Shown piece by piece: positions 47,993 to 57,457 of a stretch of 64,000 nt of DNA (its first letter is position 1; every line of letters starts with the position of its first letter). The notes beneath the pieces were generated by a model, which ran no database searches, was not told where the DNA came from, and saw only the letters and a program-made list of their open reading frames with translations. A program made the position numbers and the translations under genes. The DNA is from Limnochorda pilosa (GTDB lineage: Bacteria > Bacillota > Limnochordia > Limnochordales > Limnochordaceae), in NCBI RefSeq assembly GCF_001544015.1, contig NZ_AP014924.1, positions 744,001 to 808,000 on the forward strand, read 5' to 3'.

Positions 47993-48941
47993 GGTGCCAC
48001 CTCCTCTGCCGGCGGAGGAGGCCCGTAGCCGCCCCCACCACGCCTGACGGCGCGAAGCGCACGATCAGGATGATCAAGAGCCCGTAGACCAGCAGGTTCG
48101 CCTCGCCCAGGGTGGTGCGGAGCCAGTCGCCCGCCCCTTCGAGGAGCACCGCCCCGATGAGCGGCCCGTAAAGAGTTCCGGTGCCGCCGATGATGGACAT
48201 GAGGGCGAGCTCGATGGAGAGCTCGATCTCGAGCACCCCGTATGGCTCGAAGAAGGAGAGGTAGACGGCGTAGAGCACGCCGCCCGCGGCGGTGAGCGCC
48301 CCGCTGATGGCGAAGGCCCCCAGCTTGTAGCGGAGCGGGTTCACCCCCATGGCCATGGCCGCATCCTCGTCCTCCCGGATGGCCTGCAGGTAGTAGCCGA
48401 AGCGGCTCCACGTGAGCCACCAGACCACCAGCAGCGCCGCGGCGAGGAGCCCCAGAGAGAGGTAGAACTCCACCTGGCGGTCGAAGAGGTCCAGGCCGAA
48501 GAGACGGGGCATGTCATAGATGAAGAGGCCCTGGGCGCCCCCCGTCACGTTCCGCCAGTTCACCGCCACCAGGCGCAGGATCTCCGCCACGGCGATGGTC
48601 GAGAGGGTGAAGTAGGGCCCCCGCAGGCGGAAGGTGATCCAGCCCCACGCCAGCGCCAGCCCCACCGAAGCGGCCACGGCGATGAGGGAGCCCCACCAGG
48701 GGGCCAGCCCGACGTTCAGGAGGAGGAGCGTCATCACGTACGCGCCCATGCCCACGAAGGCCGCGTGCCCCAAGGAGAGCTGGCCCGCCCAGCCGCCCAG
48801 CACGTCCCAGGCCAGGGCCATGGCGCCGAAGAGGACGATGCCGATCCCCAGGTTCAGGTACTTGGGAAAGACCAGCGGGTAGACTGCGAAGACCAGCACC
48901 AGGAAACCGATGGTCAGCAGATGCCGATGGCGAGACTCCAT
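47934..48941 (-). CDS. livM: Branched-chain amino acid ABC transporter permease LivM
   Basis: Permease subunit, 335 residues with eight to ten membrane segments. Typical elements are NLGIGIVLFGAMALAWDVLG, WAGQLSLGHAAFVGMGAYV, LRGPYFTLSTIAVAEILRLV, AIREDEDAAMAMGVNPLRYK (coupling helix) and GGTGTLYGPLIGAV. The C-terminal tail (LLRRQRRWHLVAPAGQ...) extends over the livG start and is probably unimportant. ATG 48941. Confidence 0.95.
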   Translation of the reverse strand: MESRHRHLLTIGFLVLVFAVYPLVFPKYLNLGIGIVLFGAMALAWDVLGGWAGQLSLGHAAFVGMGAYVMTLLLLNVGLAPWWGSLIAVAASVGLALAWGWITFRLRGPYFTLSTIAVAEILRLVAVNWRNVTGGAQGLFIYDMPRLFGLDLFDRQVEFYLSLGLLAAALLVVWWLTWSRFGYYLQAIREDEDAAMAMGVNPLRYKLGAFAISGALTAAGGVLYAVYLSFFEPYGVLEIELSIELALMSIIGGTGTLYGPLIGAVLLEGAGDWLRTTLGEANLLVYGLLIILIVRFAPSGVVGAATGLLRRQRRWHLVAPAGQEADRPVRGADRP

Positions 48942-49014
48942 ACCGTCAACTCCCTCACGCCCGGGTCGCCCCGGGCTCCCTACATCCGGACCGCCCTCAC
49001 GGGCGCTGCTGCCC

Positions 49015-49890
49015 CTAGACGCGGGACCGCCCGAAGAGCCCCGCGGGGCGGAAGAGCAGCACCAGCAGGAAGGCGATGAGCCCGAACGCGTCCCGGTAGC
49101 CGCTGGAGACGTAGGTGGCGCCCAGCGACTCGGTCACCCCCAGGAGCAGCCCGCCTCCGATCGCCCCCAGCACGTTCCCCATACCGCCCAGCACCGTCAC
49201 CACGAAGGCCTTCAGGGTGAAGACCGAGCCCACCGTGGGGATCACGTAGAGCACCGGCAGCAGGAGGAGCCCGGCCAGCGAGGCCAGGGCCACCCCGATG
49301 CCGAAGACCAGGCTCCGGATCCGCCGGGTGTCGATGCCCTGGAGCTCGGCCGCGTGGGGGTTCTGGGCCGTGGCCCGGATCGCCCGACCTACCTCCGCGT
49401 GGGTGAGCATCCAGTAGAGCGCACCGATCACCACCACGGTGATGACGAAGGAGAGGGTGAGGGGCACGCTGAAGCTGACGCCCGCCAAGTGGAAGGTGCT
49501 GGTGGAGTAGCTCGTGTAGATGCTCTGGGGGTGGGCTCCGAAACCGAGGAGGAGCGTGTTGCTGATGACGAGGCCGATGCCCACCGTCATCAGGATGAAG
49601 CCCTGCTCCGGGCCGTCGGCGATGGGCCCCACCAGGATCCGGTCCACCACGTACCCCAGCGCGACGCCCATGAGCACCACGATGGGGATGGCGAGGAACG
49701 GGTCGAGCCCCGTGGCCCGGAAGAGCCAGAGGGTGAGGTACATGCCCAGGGCGAGGAACTCACCGTGGGCGAAGTTGATCACCCGCATGACGCCGAAGAC
49801 AAGGCTGAGGCCGATCCCCACCATGGCGTAGATGCCTCCGGTGAGGATGCCGTTGGCCAGTGACTGAAGCAAGCTGACAAGGCTTTCCAC
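49015..49890 (-). CDS. livH: Branched-chain amino acid ABC transporter permease LivH
   Basis: Permease subunit, 291 residues, the usual size. Elements are GILTGGIYAMVGIGLSLVFG, RVINFAHGEFLALGMYLTLW, MLTHAEVGRAIRATAQNPHA (coupling helix), LQGIDTRRIRSLVFGIG and GGMGNVLGAIGGGLLLG. GTG 49890 gives the standard N-terminus; the open frame runs 53 codons further upstream without family likeness. It lies 143 bp after the livK stop. Confidence 0.95.
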   Translation of the reverse strand: MESLVSLLQSLANGILTGGIYAMVGIGLSLVFGVMRVINFAHGEFLALGMYLTLWLFRATGLDPFLAIPIVVLMGVALGYVVDRILVGPIADGPEQGFILMTVGIGLVISNTLLLGFGAHPQSIYTSYSTSTFHLAGVSFSVPLTLSFVITVVVIGALYWMLTHAEVGRAIRATAQNPHAAELQGIDTRRIRSLVFGIGVALASLAGLLLLPVLYVIPTVGSVFTLKAFVVTVLGGMGNVLGAIGGGLLLGVTESLGATYVSSGYRDAFGLIAFLLVLLFRPAGLFGRSRV

Positions 49891-50033
49891 GAGATCCCAA
49901 CCCCTCCGGTGACCTCCCGGGCGGTCAAGCGCAGCCAGGCGCCGCGCCGGCCCCCCGCCCCTGCGCCACGACCGGCGGCCGGGCGGTGCGCCCCGTGTGG
50001 GAGCGGGCGCCCGCCCGGAGACGTCCGCAGCGG

Positions 50034-51224
50034 CTAACGCGAGCTCCACTGCGGCGTGGGGAAGCGGGCCTCCCCGGCGGCGATCTCCGTCGGGTAGACG
50101 GTGACGAACGCGCCGTCCTGGACCTGCTCCACCACCATGCTGATGGGATTCTGGTTGATAAAGCCGTCGTAGTCCTCGAAAGTGACGGGCCCCGCCGCCG
50201 TCTCCAGGTGCGTGGCCTTCAGCGCCGCACGGATCGCGTCGGGCTCCAGGGACGAGGTGCGGTTGAGGGCATCGGCGGCGACGATGAGGGCCATGTAGGC
50301 CTCGGCCGCGTGGTACGAGGGTTCCTCGCCCTTCAGCGCCTCCACCAGCTTCTCGTGAAGCTGTCCGGCCCCCGGGTACGAGACCGACGGCGTCCAGGAG
50401 GTGGCGCTGAAGACGAACTCGGCCGCATCCCCCGCTCCCTGGATGAAGGAATCCAGGGCGAAGCCGGCCGCCCCGCCCGCGAACATCTTCGGGTTCAGGT
50501 TGACCTCCTTCGCCTGGCGCATGATCGCCACCGAGTCCTCCTCGTAGGAGACCATGAAGACGACGTCGGGCCGGAGGCCCCGGAACTTGTTCAGAATCGG
50601 GCGGAAGTCGGTGAGGCCCCGATCGTAGACCTCCCGGGCCAGGACCTGGTACCCGTTCTGCCTGGCCACCCGATCGGCGGCGTCGGCCACCGACGTCTCG
50701 AAGGCGCCGCTGCCGTGCAGGATGGCGATGGTCTTCATCCCGCCCAGGCTGTCGGCCAGGTTGAGCAGCGACACGGCGTAGGACGTCGCGTTGGTCTTGG
50801 CCCGGAAGACCCAGGGTGATCCCGGCCGGGTGATCTCGTCGGCCGCGGATCCGGCCACGATCAGCGGGATCCGCTGGCGGGCCGTGTAGGCCGAGAGCGG
50901 CTTGCTGATGCCGCTCGCGTAGGTTCCGATGATCAGGGGAACGTCGTCGTTGATGAGGCGCTCGGCGGCCGAAAGGGCCGCGTTCTGGTTGGAGGCGTCA
51001 TCCTCGATGATGAGCTTCAGCGGTTGCCCGTGGACCCCGCCGGCGGCGTTGATCTCGTCCAGAGCCACCTGGTAGCCGGCGAGCTGCATGCGCCCGAAGG
51101 TGGCGAAGCGCCCCGTCTGGGACGTGATGATGCCCACGGTGACCCCGTCCTGGGCGAGGACGGCCGGCGTTGCCAGGCCGAGGACGAGCATGAGCGCGAA
51201 CAGAGGCTTCCATGAGCGAAACAC
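50034..51224 (-). CDS. livK: Branched-chain amino acid ABC transporter substrate-binding protein
   Basis: Type I periplasmic-type binding protein, 396 residues, first gene of the Liv operon. A signal peptide (WKPLFALMLVLGLATPAVLA) is cleaved near AQDGV; no lipobox. Binding-fold motifs are VGIITSQTGRFATFGRMQLA, AGGVHGQPLKLIIEDDASN and DDVPLIIGTYASGISKPLSA. The ligand-pocket region TYASG and later MVSYEEDSVAIMRQAKE fit amino acid or amide receptors. GTG 51224 has AAGGGGGG 9 bp upstream. Exact ligand unknown: branched-chain amino acids, other amino acids or urea-like amides are possible. Confidence 0.93.
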   Translation of the reverse strand: MFRSWKPLFALMLVLGLATPAVLAQDGVTVGIITSQTGRFATFGRMQLAGYQVALDEINAAGGVHGQPLKLIIEDDASNQNAALSAAERLINDDVPLIIGTYASGISKPLSAYTARQRIPLIVAGSAADEITRPGSPWVFRAKTNATSYAVSLLNLADSLGGMKTIAILHGSGAFETSVADAADRVARQNGYQVLAREVYDRGLTDFRPILNKFRGLRPDVVFMVSYEEDSVAIMRQAKEVNLNPKMFAGGAAGFALDSFIQGAGDAAEFVFSATSWTPSVSYPGAGQLHEKLVEALKGEEPSYHAAEAYMALIVAADALNRTSSLEPDAIRAALKATHLETAAGPVTFEDYDGFINQNPISMVVEQVQDGAFVTVYPTEIAAGEARFPTPQWSSR

Positions 51225-51401
51225 CCGAACGATCCCCCCTTGGTGAGCCCGAATCGGGCTGGCCAGCGTGAAAGCCCTCGTATTCACCGGATTCGTCAAC
51301 TTTGCGGATGATCCTTCCTAACGGAGGGTTGACGCCAGTCTGACGACTCGGTGAATGTGATCACAAGTGGCAATGCGGGCGACCCAAGGGGAGGGCACGC
51401 T

Positions 51402-52076
51402 TCAACCCAGCCCTGCCAGGATCTCCTCCACGGGGGTGAAGTCGGGGAAGAGCCAGTCGGGGTCGTGGGCGGCCAGCTCGGCCAGGGTGTAGCTGCCGCC
51501 TGCGACGGCCAGGACCTGGGCCGCGTTCTCCCGCGCCGCGGCGATGTCCAGGGGCGTATCGCCCACCACCACCACGCGCCCGAAGGGGTGCCCGTAGTGG
51601 TCCTGGGCGCGGTGGATGCCCAGGCGGATGAGCGCGGGTCTCCAGTCGCTGTCGCTGCCGAAGCCGCCCGTGGGGAAGAAGCGGTTCAGCCCGTGGGGTT
51701 CGAGCTTGATCCGGGCGCCTTCCGCCAGGTTGCCCGTGCCGAGGGCCAGGCCGAAGGCGGGATTCCCGGCCAGACGTTCCAGGAAGCCCGTCACGCCGGG
51801 CACGACTTCGCCGGGGTCACGGGCGATCTCTTCCCGCAGGTACCTCAGGTAACGCGCCCACAGAACGGGGTTGTTGGCATGGTCCGGATCCAACCCCAGG
51901 TGCTCCAGGGCCTCGGCGAAGATGCGGGGGTCCGGCTTGCCCCTCCAGTCGATGCCGTCGGTCGCCTGGGGCCGACCGTAGAGGTCGAGGAAAGCCCGGT
52001 CGATGGCCCGTTCCCCGGCGCGGGTGCCCCGCACCAGGGTTCCGTCCAGGTCGAAGAGCAGCAAGGTAGGTCTCAT
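51402..52076 (-). CDS. HAD-superfamily hydrolase (phosphoglycolate phosphatase-like)
   Basis: A 224-residue HAD phosphatase. Motif I is LLFDLDGTLVRGT with the nucleophile Asp. A helical cap follows (RAIDRAFLDLYGRP, FAEALEHLGLD). Motif II is LALGTGN (Thr in place of the usual Ser/Thr), and motif IV is VVVVGDTPLDIAAAR. This is the Gph/PGP-like subfamily with a C1 cap, which hydrolyses small phosphate esters such as phosphoglycolate or nucleotides. ATG 52076. Stands alone between the Liv operon and a divergent DUF763 gene. Confidence 0.92.
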   Translation of the reverse strand: MRPTLLLFDLDGTLVRGTRAGERAIDRAFLDLYGRPQATDGIDWRGKPDPRIFAEALEHLGLDPDHANNPVLWARYLRYLREEIARDPGEVVPGVTGFLERLAGNPAFGLALGTGNLAEGARIKLEPHGLNRFFPTGGFGSDSDWRPALIRLGIHRAQDHYGHPFGRVVVVGDTPLDIAAARENAAQVLAVAGGSYTLAELAAHDPDWLFPDFTPVEEILAGLG

Positions 52077-52213
52077 CGGCTTCGCTCCCTGTCAGGTTTC
52101 CGGTGGCCCTGGGCGGCAGGATCCGGGCACGACACCGGGAATCTCTGTTCGTGGGTCTCGGAGCGCGGCGTGGCTCCGGAAGGGCGCCCTGATCCGAAAA
52201 CGGAGGTGGGTCG

Positions 52214-53305
52214 ATGCCTCATGCCGCGGCAACCCTTCCCCTCCACGGGGGCCGGTGCCCGCCCTGGCTCTTTGAGCGTATGAAGCGCCTGGGGGCGGCC
52301 ATCGTCGAGGTGATGGTCCACGAGTTCGGCCCCGAGGAGGTTCTCCGCCGGCTCTCGGATCCCTACTGGTTCCAGGCCCTTGGGTGTGTGCTGGGATTCG
52401 ACTGGCACTCCTCCGGGGTCACCACCACCGTCTGCGGCGCCCTGAAGGAGGGGCTGGGGCCCAGGCAGCGGGAGCTGGGCCTGTACGTGGCCGGCGGCAA
52501 GGGGGGCGCGTCCCGCAAGACGCCCCAGGAGATCGAGACCCACGTGGAGCGCGACGGCCTGGCCGTGGACGGGCCGGGGCTTGTCCACGCGAGCCGCATG
52601 GCGGCCAAGGTGGACAACACCGCACTCCAGGACGGCTTCCAGCTCTATCACCACGTCTTCTTCTTCAGCGCCACCGGCGCGTGGGCGGTGGTGCAGCAAG
52701 GCATGGAGCCCGAGGGGAGCCTGGCACGACGCTACCACTGGCTCTCTGCGAACGTGCGGAGTTTCGTGGAGGAGCCCCACGCGGCGGTGTGCTGCGATCG
52801 CACCGTCGAACCGGTGAACCTGGTGGCGGGGGAGAGCGGGGCCTGCCGATCCACCACCACGGCCCTGGCAGGGGAAGACCCGGCCGGACTGGCCCGGGAA
52901 CTGGCCCGAATCGTGGAGACCGGCAGGCACCTCCGCCTGCCCATGGCACACCAGGTGCCCCGGGCGGCCTACCTGGAGAAAGCCTTGCTGGACCTCTACC
53001 GTCACCCGCCCGAAACCTTCGAAGGGCTCCTGGGCAGCGCCGGCGTGGGGCCCAAGACGCTCCGGGCCCTGGCCTTGATTGCAGAGGTCACCTACGGGGC
53101 GGCCCCCAGCTACCGGGACCCGGTGCGGTACAGCTTCGCCCACGGCGGCAAGGACGGGACACCCCGGCCCGTGGACCGCGACCTCTACGACGCGGACATC
53201 GAAGCCCTGAACCGGCTCCTGCGGGAGGCGAAGGTGGATCGCACCGAGAAGCTCCACGCGTTTCGCAGGCTCGCCCGTTACTCGGCCGAGCTCGCGCCCC
53301 GGTGA
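52214..53305 (+). CDS. DUF763 family protein
   Basis: A 363-residue protein of the DUF763 family, common in archaea and scattered in thermophilic bacteria, with no assigned function. The N-terminus LPLHGGRCPPWLFERMKRLG and RLSDPYWFQALGCVLGFDWHSSGVTTT is unmistakable. The motif HASRMAAKVDNTALQDGFQLYHH and the cysteine pair AVCCDRT are also typical. Near residues 270-285 is a helix-hairpin-helix-like stretch, LLGSAGVGPKTLRALALIAE, suggesting DNA binding. ATG 52214 has GGAGGT 7 bp upstream. A DNA repair or glycosylase-like activity has been guessed for such architectures, but nothing here proves it. Confidence 0.9.
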   Translation: MPHAAATLPLHGGRCPPWLFERMKRLGAAIVEVMVHEFGPEEVLRRLSDPYWFQALGCVLGFDWHSSGVTTTVCGALKEGLGPRQRELGLYVAGGKGGASRKTPQEIETHVERDGLAVDGPGLVHASRMAAKVDNTALQDGFQLYHHVFFFSATGAWAVVQQGMEPEGSLARRYHWLSANVRSFVEEPHAAVCCDRTVEPVNLVAGESGACRSTTTALAGEDPAGLARELARIVETGRHLRLPMAHQVPRAAYLEKALLDLYRHPPETFEGLLGSAGVGPKTLRALALIAEVTYGAAPSYRDPVRYSFAHGGKDGTPRPVDRDLYDADIEALNRLLREAKVDRTEKLHAFRRLARYSAELAPR

Positions 53306-53326
53306 CCGGCCCGGTTCAGGCTCCGA

Positions 53327-53491
53327 TCAGAAAAGGAGGGAGACGAGGAAGCCCACGACACCCACCGCCGCGAGGATCAGGCCGTAGGAGAGGAACTGCT
53401 GCCGGCGCCGGCGGCTGACGCTCGGGCCCGCGCGCATGCCGAAGTAGCCCATCCCCACGCCCACGATGGCCAGCAGGATGAACCAGCCCAC
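53327..53491 (-). CDS. Small two-span membrane protein (54 residues)
   Basis: Two hydrophobic helices, GWFILLAIVGVGMGYFGM and YGLILAAVGVVGFLVSLLF, are joined by a positively charged loop (SVSRRRRQQ). GTG 53491 has an AAGGGGGG ribosome-binding site and an extended -10 element about 90 bp upstream. No family recognised. Its helix-loop-helix plan is like many small clostridial and actinobacterial membrane proteins. Confidence 0.6.
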   Translation of the reverse strand: MGWFILLAIVGVGMGYFGMRAGPSVSRRRRQQFLSYGLILAAVGVVGFLVSLLF

Positions 53492-53580
53492 GTTCAGCCC
53501 CCCTTCGCCCGGCCCGGCCGGTACCGGCTGGGTTCCGGAGCCCGGCTGGTTGGTGGCCCGGTCGCCCGCCGGGCAGTATC

Positions 53581-53589
53581 ATTGTAGCA
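53581..53589 (-). promoter_or_regulatory. Extended -10 promoter element
   Basis: On the minus strand TGCTACAAT: an extended TGn followed by TACAAT, five of six to consensus. It is about 90 bp before the small membrane protein gene. No good -35, as expected for an extended -10 promoter. Confidence 0.5.
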
Positions 53590-53629
53590 CACACCCTCGT
53601 CTCCCGTGCCACCCTGCATCCCCGGGCGG

Positions 53630-55288
53630 CTACGCGTGCTGCGGCTCGGGTTCCCGCAGCGGCTGGAGGACGGCGGCCGCCGGCTGGTACATGAGGTTCA
53701 GGTACTCCACCAGCATCCGGTCGCTGGTGAAACGGCCGGCGCAGGCGGCCACGCTCTCACGCATCATCTGCCGCCAGCGGCTGGGCTCCTCGTAGTAGGC
53801 GGGGATCACCTCGTCCACCAGCACCTGGAAGAGGCTCAGCAGATCCCGGTGATCCTGCCCGGGGCCCTCGTAGCCTTGGTCGATCTGCCAGCCGTTCACC
53901 CCGTGGCGGACCGTCTCCGGCCACCATCCGTCCAGCACGCTCAGGTTGAGCACCCCGTTGAGGGCCGCCTTCATGCCGGAGGTGCCCGAGGCCTCCAGGG
54001 GGCGCTGTGGCGTGTTGAGCCAGACGTCGCATCCCCGGGTCATGAGCGCGCCGATCTCCATGTCGTAGTCGGGAAGGAAGGCCACCGAGCGGGGAAACCG
54101 CTGGCTCATGCGCCAGATGGCCTGCACCAGGTGCTTGCCCGCGTCGTCTTCCGGGTGGGCCTTGCCTGAGAAGACGAGCTGGATCGTCTGCTGCTCCAGC
54201 AACGGCTCCGTGACGTCGGGTCGGTCGAAGATCAGGGTGGGGCGCTTGTAGGGGACCGCCCTGCGGGCGAAGCCGATGAGGAGGCGTTCCGGATTCAGCT
54301 CGTGGCCCGTGCGGCGGTGCACCTCGGCCAGCAGGTTCTCCTTGGCCTGCATGTGGGGTTCCCACAGATCCCGCCCTTCCCCGAAGGCCCTCCGGATCCG
54401 CTCGTCCTGCCACGTTCCGGCGTGGACCCCGTTGGTGATGGAGAGGATGGGAGCCGTGCCCTCCACGTCCTCCCACATCTTGCGGGCCGTTGCCCCGTGC
54501 ATCTTGGAAACGCCGTTGGCATAGCTCGCCACCCGCAAGCCGGCCACCGGCATGGTGAAAGGGTCGCCGCCCAGGGCGACCATCTCTTCCCTGGAGAGGC
54601 CGTTGAAGGCACCCATCTCCTCCAGGAGGCCCAGGGGGTGCGACTCGTTTCCGGCCATGACGGGGGTGTGGGTGGTGAAGATCACCTCGTCGCGGGTGGC
54701 CTCCCACGCGGCCCGGAAGGAGAGGCCCCGCTCGCGCTTCTCCCGGATCAGCTCGGTGGCCGCCAGCACCGCGTGCCCCTCGTTGAAGTGGTAGAGCTGA
54801 ACGGGCTCGCCCAGCGCCCGGAGGGCGCGCACGCCCCCGATCCCCAGGGCCATCTCCTGGGCGATGCGGGCAGGGCCGTGCCCGTTGTAGAGCCGCCCGG
54901 TGATCCAGCCGTGGGCCCCGTCGGGAGGTCCCGCGTCCAGAAGGTAGAGCGGGTTGTTGCCGAAGGCCTCGGTCTTCCAAACCTGGAAGGAGACGGGCTC
55001 GCCGCGGATCGTCACCTCGACCCGCACGCCCGTGTCGTCGCAGAAGTCCGGCGTGTAGTGGGGGAACTCGTCGTGGGGCCAGCCGTGCTCGTCCAGCACC
55101 TGGCGGGTGTACCCCTGGCGCCACAGGATGCCCACGCCCACCAGGGGGAGGTCCAGGTCCCGGGCGGTCTTGAGGATGTCTCCCGCCAGGATCCCCAGGC
55201 CGCCCGAGTAGACGGGAAAGCGGTGGCTGAGCCCGTACTCCATGCAGAAGAAGGCCACGTACGGCCGAAATCGGCGGTCCGCGTGCAC
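53630..55288 (-). CDS. glgP: Alpha-glucan phosphorylase (GlgP, short type)
   Basis: Releases glucose-1-phosphate from alpha-1,4-glucans with a pyridoxal phosphate cofactor. About 552 residues, the short GT35 type. Motifs are YVAFFCMEYGLSHRFPVYSGG, LAGDILKTARDLDLPLVGVG, TTHTPVMAGNE and FARRAVPYKRPTLIF. The PLP-binding segment is PLEASGTSGMKAALNGVLNL, with the lysine in GTSGMK. GTG 55288 is chosen for AAGGGGGG 9 bp upstream; the open frame extends 88 codons further without likeness and overlaps the divergent leader of the aldehyde dehydrogenase. No other glycogen gene is adjacent. Confidence 0.93.
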   Translation of the reverse strand: MHADRRFRPYVAFFCMEYGLSHRFPVYSGGLGILAGDILKTARDLDLPLVGVGILWRQGYTRQVLDEHGWPHDEFPHYTPDFCDDTGVRVEVTIRGEPVSFQVWKTEAFGNNPLYLLDAGPPDGAHGWITGRLYNGHGPARIAQEMALGIGGVRALRALGEPVQLYHFNEGHAVLAATELIREKRERGLSFRAAWEATRDEVIFTTHTPVMAGNESHPLGLLEEMGAFNGLSREEMVALGGDPFTMPVAGLRVASYANGVSKMHGATARKMWEDVEGTAPILSITNGVHAGTWQDERIRRAFGEGRDLWEPHMQAKENLLAEVHRRTGHELNPERLLIGFARRAVPYKRPTLIFDRPDVTEPLLEQQTIQLVFSGKAHPEDDAGKHLVQAIWRMSQRFPRSVAFLPDYDMEIGALMTRGCDVWLNTPQRPLEASGTSGMKAALNGVLNLSVLDGWWPETVRHGVNGWQIDQGYEGPGQDHRDLLSLFQVLVDEVIPAYYEEPSRWRQMMRESVAACAGRFTSDRMLVEYLNLMYQPAAAVLQPLREPEPQHA

Positions 55289-55596
55289 GCGCGCCGCCCC
55301 CCTTCGCCCCGTAGGGTGGCACCCGCCACCCGGCGGCTCCCGCGGGAATGGCTGGAATGGAACCGGCGCCGGGCTGGCATCGAGCCGACCCGTGCCCGGG
55401 CCCGGCGTGCCGCGGGAGGCCGCAGGAGCCGCGGCAGGAGAAAGGCGGTGCAACGGACAATGGCTTTCAACAAGGGCCGGCGCGGTCCCCGGGAATGAGG
55501 ACGAACCGGGGCCGCCCGGCGGCCCTTCTCGCGGAGATGGGATCATCGACACAACGCCTGGGGCGGCGCCTTCGGGCGGCAGGGAGGGTGAGCGCG

Positions 55597-57054
55597 GTGC
55601 AGGAGGAGTACCGGATGCTGGTGGGCGGCGTGTGGACCGAGGGTTCCACGGGGGAGCGCATCGAGAGCGTCAACCCGTCGGACCGGAGCCACCTGGCCTG
55701 GATCGCCCGGGGCGTGGAGGCCGACATCGACCGGGCGGTGGCCGCGGCCCGGGAGGCCTTCCGCGCCCAGGGGGCGCCCGGCTGGAAGCAGGTGGAGCCC
55801 GCCGAGCGGGGCCGGCTGCTCTACGAGGCGGCCCGCCGGATCCGGCAGGAGGCCGAGGATCTGGCCCGCCTCGAGAGCCTGGACAACGGCAAGCCCCTGA
55901 GCCAGGCCCGCACCGATGCCCAGGTGGCTGCCCGCTACTTCGAGTACTACGCGGGCGTGGCCGACAAGCTCATGGGCGAGACGATCCCCATCGATCGCCG
56001 CTTCCTGGACTATACCCTGCGGGAGCCGCTGGGCGTGACCGCCCACATCATCCCGTGGAACTATCCCCTCCAGATCGCCGCCCGCAGCATCGCCCCCGCC
56101 CTCGCCGCGGGCAACGCTGTGGTGGTGAAGCCGGCCGAGGAAGCCTCCCTCAGCACCCTGGAGCTGGGGCGGATCCTCACCGAGGCGGGCGCGCCCCCGG
56201 GCGTGGTGAACATCGTGCCGGGCTACGGCGAGGACGCCGGCGCCCACCTGGCGGCCCACCCCGACGTGAACCTGGTGGCCTTCACGGGTTCGGTCGCGAC
56301 GGGGACCCTGGTGATGAAGGCCGCGGCCGAGAACGTCACCCCCGTGCTGCTCGAGCTGGGCGGGAAGTCGCCCAACATCGTCTTCGCCGACGCGGACCTG
56401 GAGAAGGCGATCCCCACCATCATGCGCTCCATCTACCAGAACGCCGGGCAGACCTGCTCCGCGGGCAGCCGCCTGCTGGCGGAGCGCTCGATCCACGACC
56501 GGGTGGTGGAGGAGATCAGCCGCAGGAGCCGCCGGCTGCGTCTGGGCCCGGGCATCGAGGACCCGGACCTGGGGCCCATCATCTCCGAAAGCCAGTGGAA
56601 GCGGGTGCTCGACTACGTGGAGATCGCCCGCCAGGAGGGGGTCGAGGTGGCCACCGGCGGCCGGGCGCCCGAGGACGAGCGCCTGCGGGGCGGCTTCTTC
56701 GTGGAGCCCACGGTGCTCACCGGGGTGCGCCCCGAGATGCGGGTGGCCCGGGAGGAGATCTTCGGCCCCGTGCTGGCGATCATCCCCTTCGACGACGCCG
56801 ACGAGGCGGCCGAGCTGGCCAACGACACGCCCTACGGCCTGGTGGCCGGCATCTGGACCCGGGACATCCAGGTGGCTCACCGGCTCGCCTCCCGCATCGA
56901 GGCCGGGCAGGTCTTCATCAACACCTACGGCGCCGGCGGCGGCGTGGAGATGCCCTTCGGCGGGTACAAGAAGTCCGGCTTCGGGCGGGAGAAAGGCCTG
57001 GAGACCCTGCGGCACTACACGCAGGTGAAGAACGTGTGCGTGGGGTTGGAGTAA
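55597..57054 (+). CDS. NAD(P)-dependent aldehyde dehydrogenase
   Basis: A 485-residue class 1/2-type aldehyde dehydrogenase. Motifs are IIPWNYPLQIAARSIAPALAAG (cofactor pocket), FTGSVATG, VLLELGGKSPNIVF with the general-base Glu, and NAGQTCSAGSRLL with the catalytic Cys. The C-terminus has EEIFGPVLAIIPFDD and PFGGYKKSGFGREKGLE. It resembles betaine, gamma-aminobutyraldehyde and phenylacetaldehyde dehydrogenases, which cannot be told apart by eye. GTG 55597 has GGGAGG 8-9 bp upstream. Divergent from glgP. Confidence 0.93.
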   Translation: MQEEYRMLVGGVWTEGSTGERIESVNPSDRSHLAWIARGVEADIDRAVAAAREAFRAQGAPGWKQVEPAERGRLLYEAARRIRQEAEDLARLESLDNGKPLSQARTDAQVAARYFEYYAGVADKLMGETIPIDRRFLDYTLREPLGVTAHIIPWNYPLQIAARSIAPALAAGNAVVVKPAEEASLSTLELGRILTEAGAPPGVVNIVPGYGEDAGAHLAAHPDVNLVAFTGSVATGTLVMKAAAENVTPVLLELGGKSPNIVFADADLEKAIPTIMRSIYQNAGQTCSAGSRLLAERSIHDRVVEEISRRSRRLRLGPGIEDPDLGPIISESQWKRVLDYVEIARQEGVEVATGGRAPEDERLRGGFFVEPTVLTGVRPEMRVAREEIFGPVLAIIPFDDADEAAELANDTPYGLVAGIWTRDIQVAHRLASRIEAGQVFINTYGAGGGVEMPFGGYKKSGFGREKGLETLRHYTQVKNVCVGLE

Positions 57055-57193
57055 TACGCTCTCATCGACGCCGCCCACCTGGGTCCAGGGGGGCGGCCGC
57101 GCCGCGCGGGGATCGTCGGATGCCCACAGGGCCAGTTCGTGAGCCTGGCAGGGCCGGGTTGATCGTCAGCTCCTCGCTGAAGGAGGGCAGACC

Positions 57194-57457
57194 GTGTCGT
57201 TCACTCAAGAGCTGCGCCGGTGGGTGGATCCCATTTGGCAAGCGAGCTTCGAGCACCCCTTCATCACAGGCCTGGCGGACGGCACCTTGCCGCTGGACCG
57301 GTTCCGCTTCTACGTGCAGCAGGACAGCTACTACCTCACCGAGTTCGGCCGGGTGCTGGCCGTGGCCGCGAGCCGGGCGGGAGACCTGGCCGAAGCCTCC
57401 GAGCTAGCGGCTCACGTTCGCACCACCTGGCATTCATCCCGCGGTTGGCAGGGCTAA
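57194..57457 (+). pseudogene. tenA: Truncated TenA (thiaminase II/aminopyrimidine aminohydrolase) fragment
   Basis: The first about 72 codons match the N-terminus of TenA family proteins: FTQELRRWVDPIWQASFEHP, FITGLADGTLPLDRFRFYVQ and QDSYYLTEFGRVLAVAASRA. After GDLAEA the likeness stops and the frame ends at 57457, giving 87 residues against about 220 for a complete enzyme. The later catalytic cysteine and glutamate regions are missing in all frames. A good GAAGGAGG site and GTG start remain. The break lies just before the 3' end of the convergent lhr gene, as expected for a deletion. No TPP riboswitch is visible upstream. Confidence 0.75.

Noticed and set aside
57055-57193. TPP riboswitch before tenA
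   Set aside because: The CTGAGA and downstream conserved THI-box sequences are not found.
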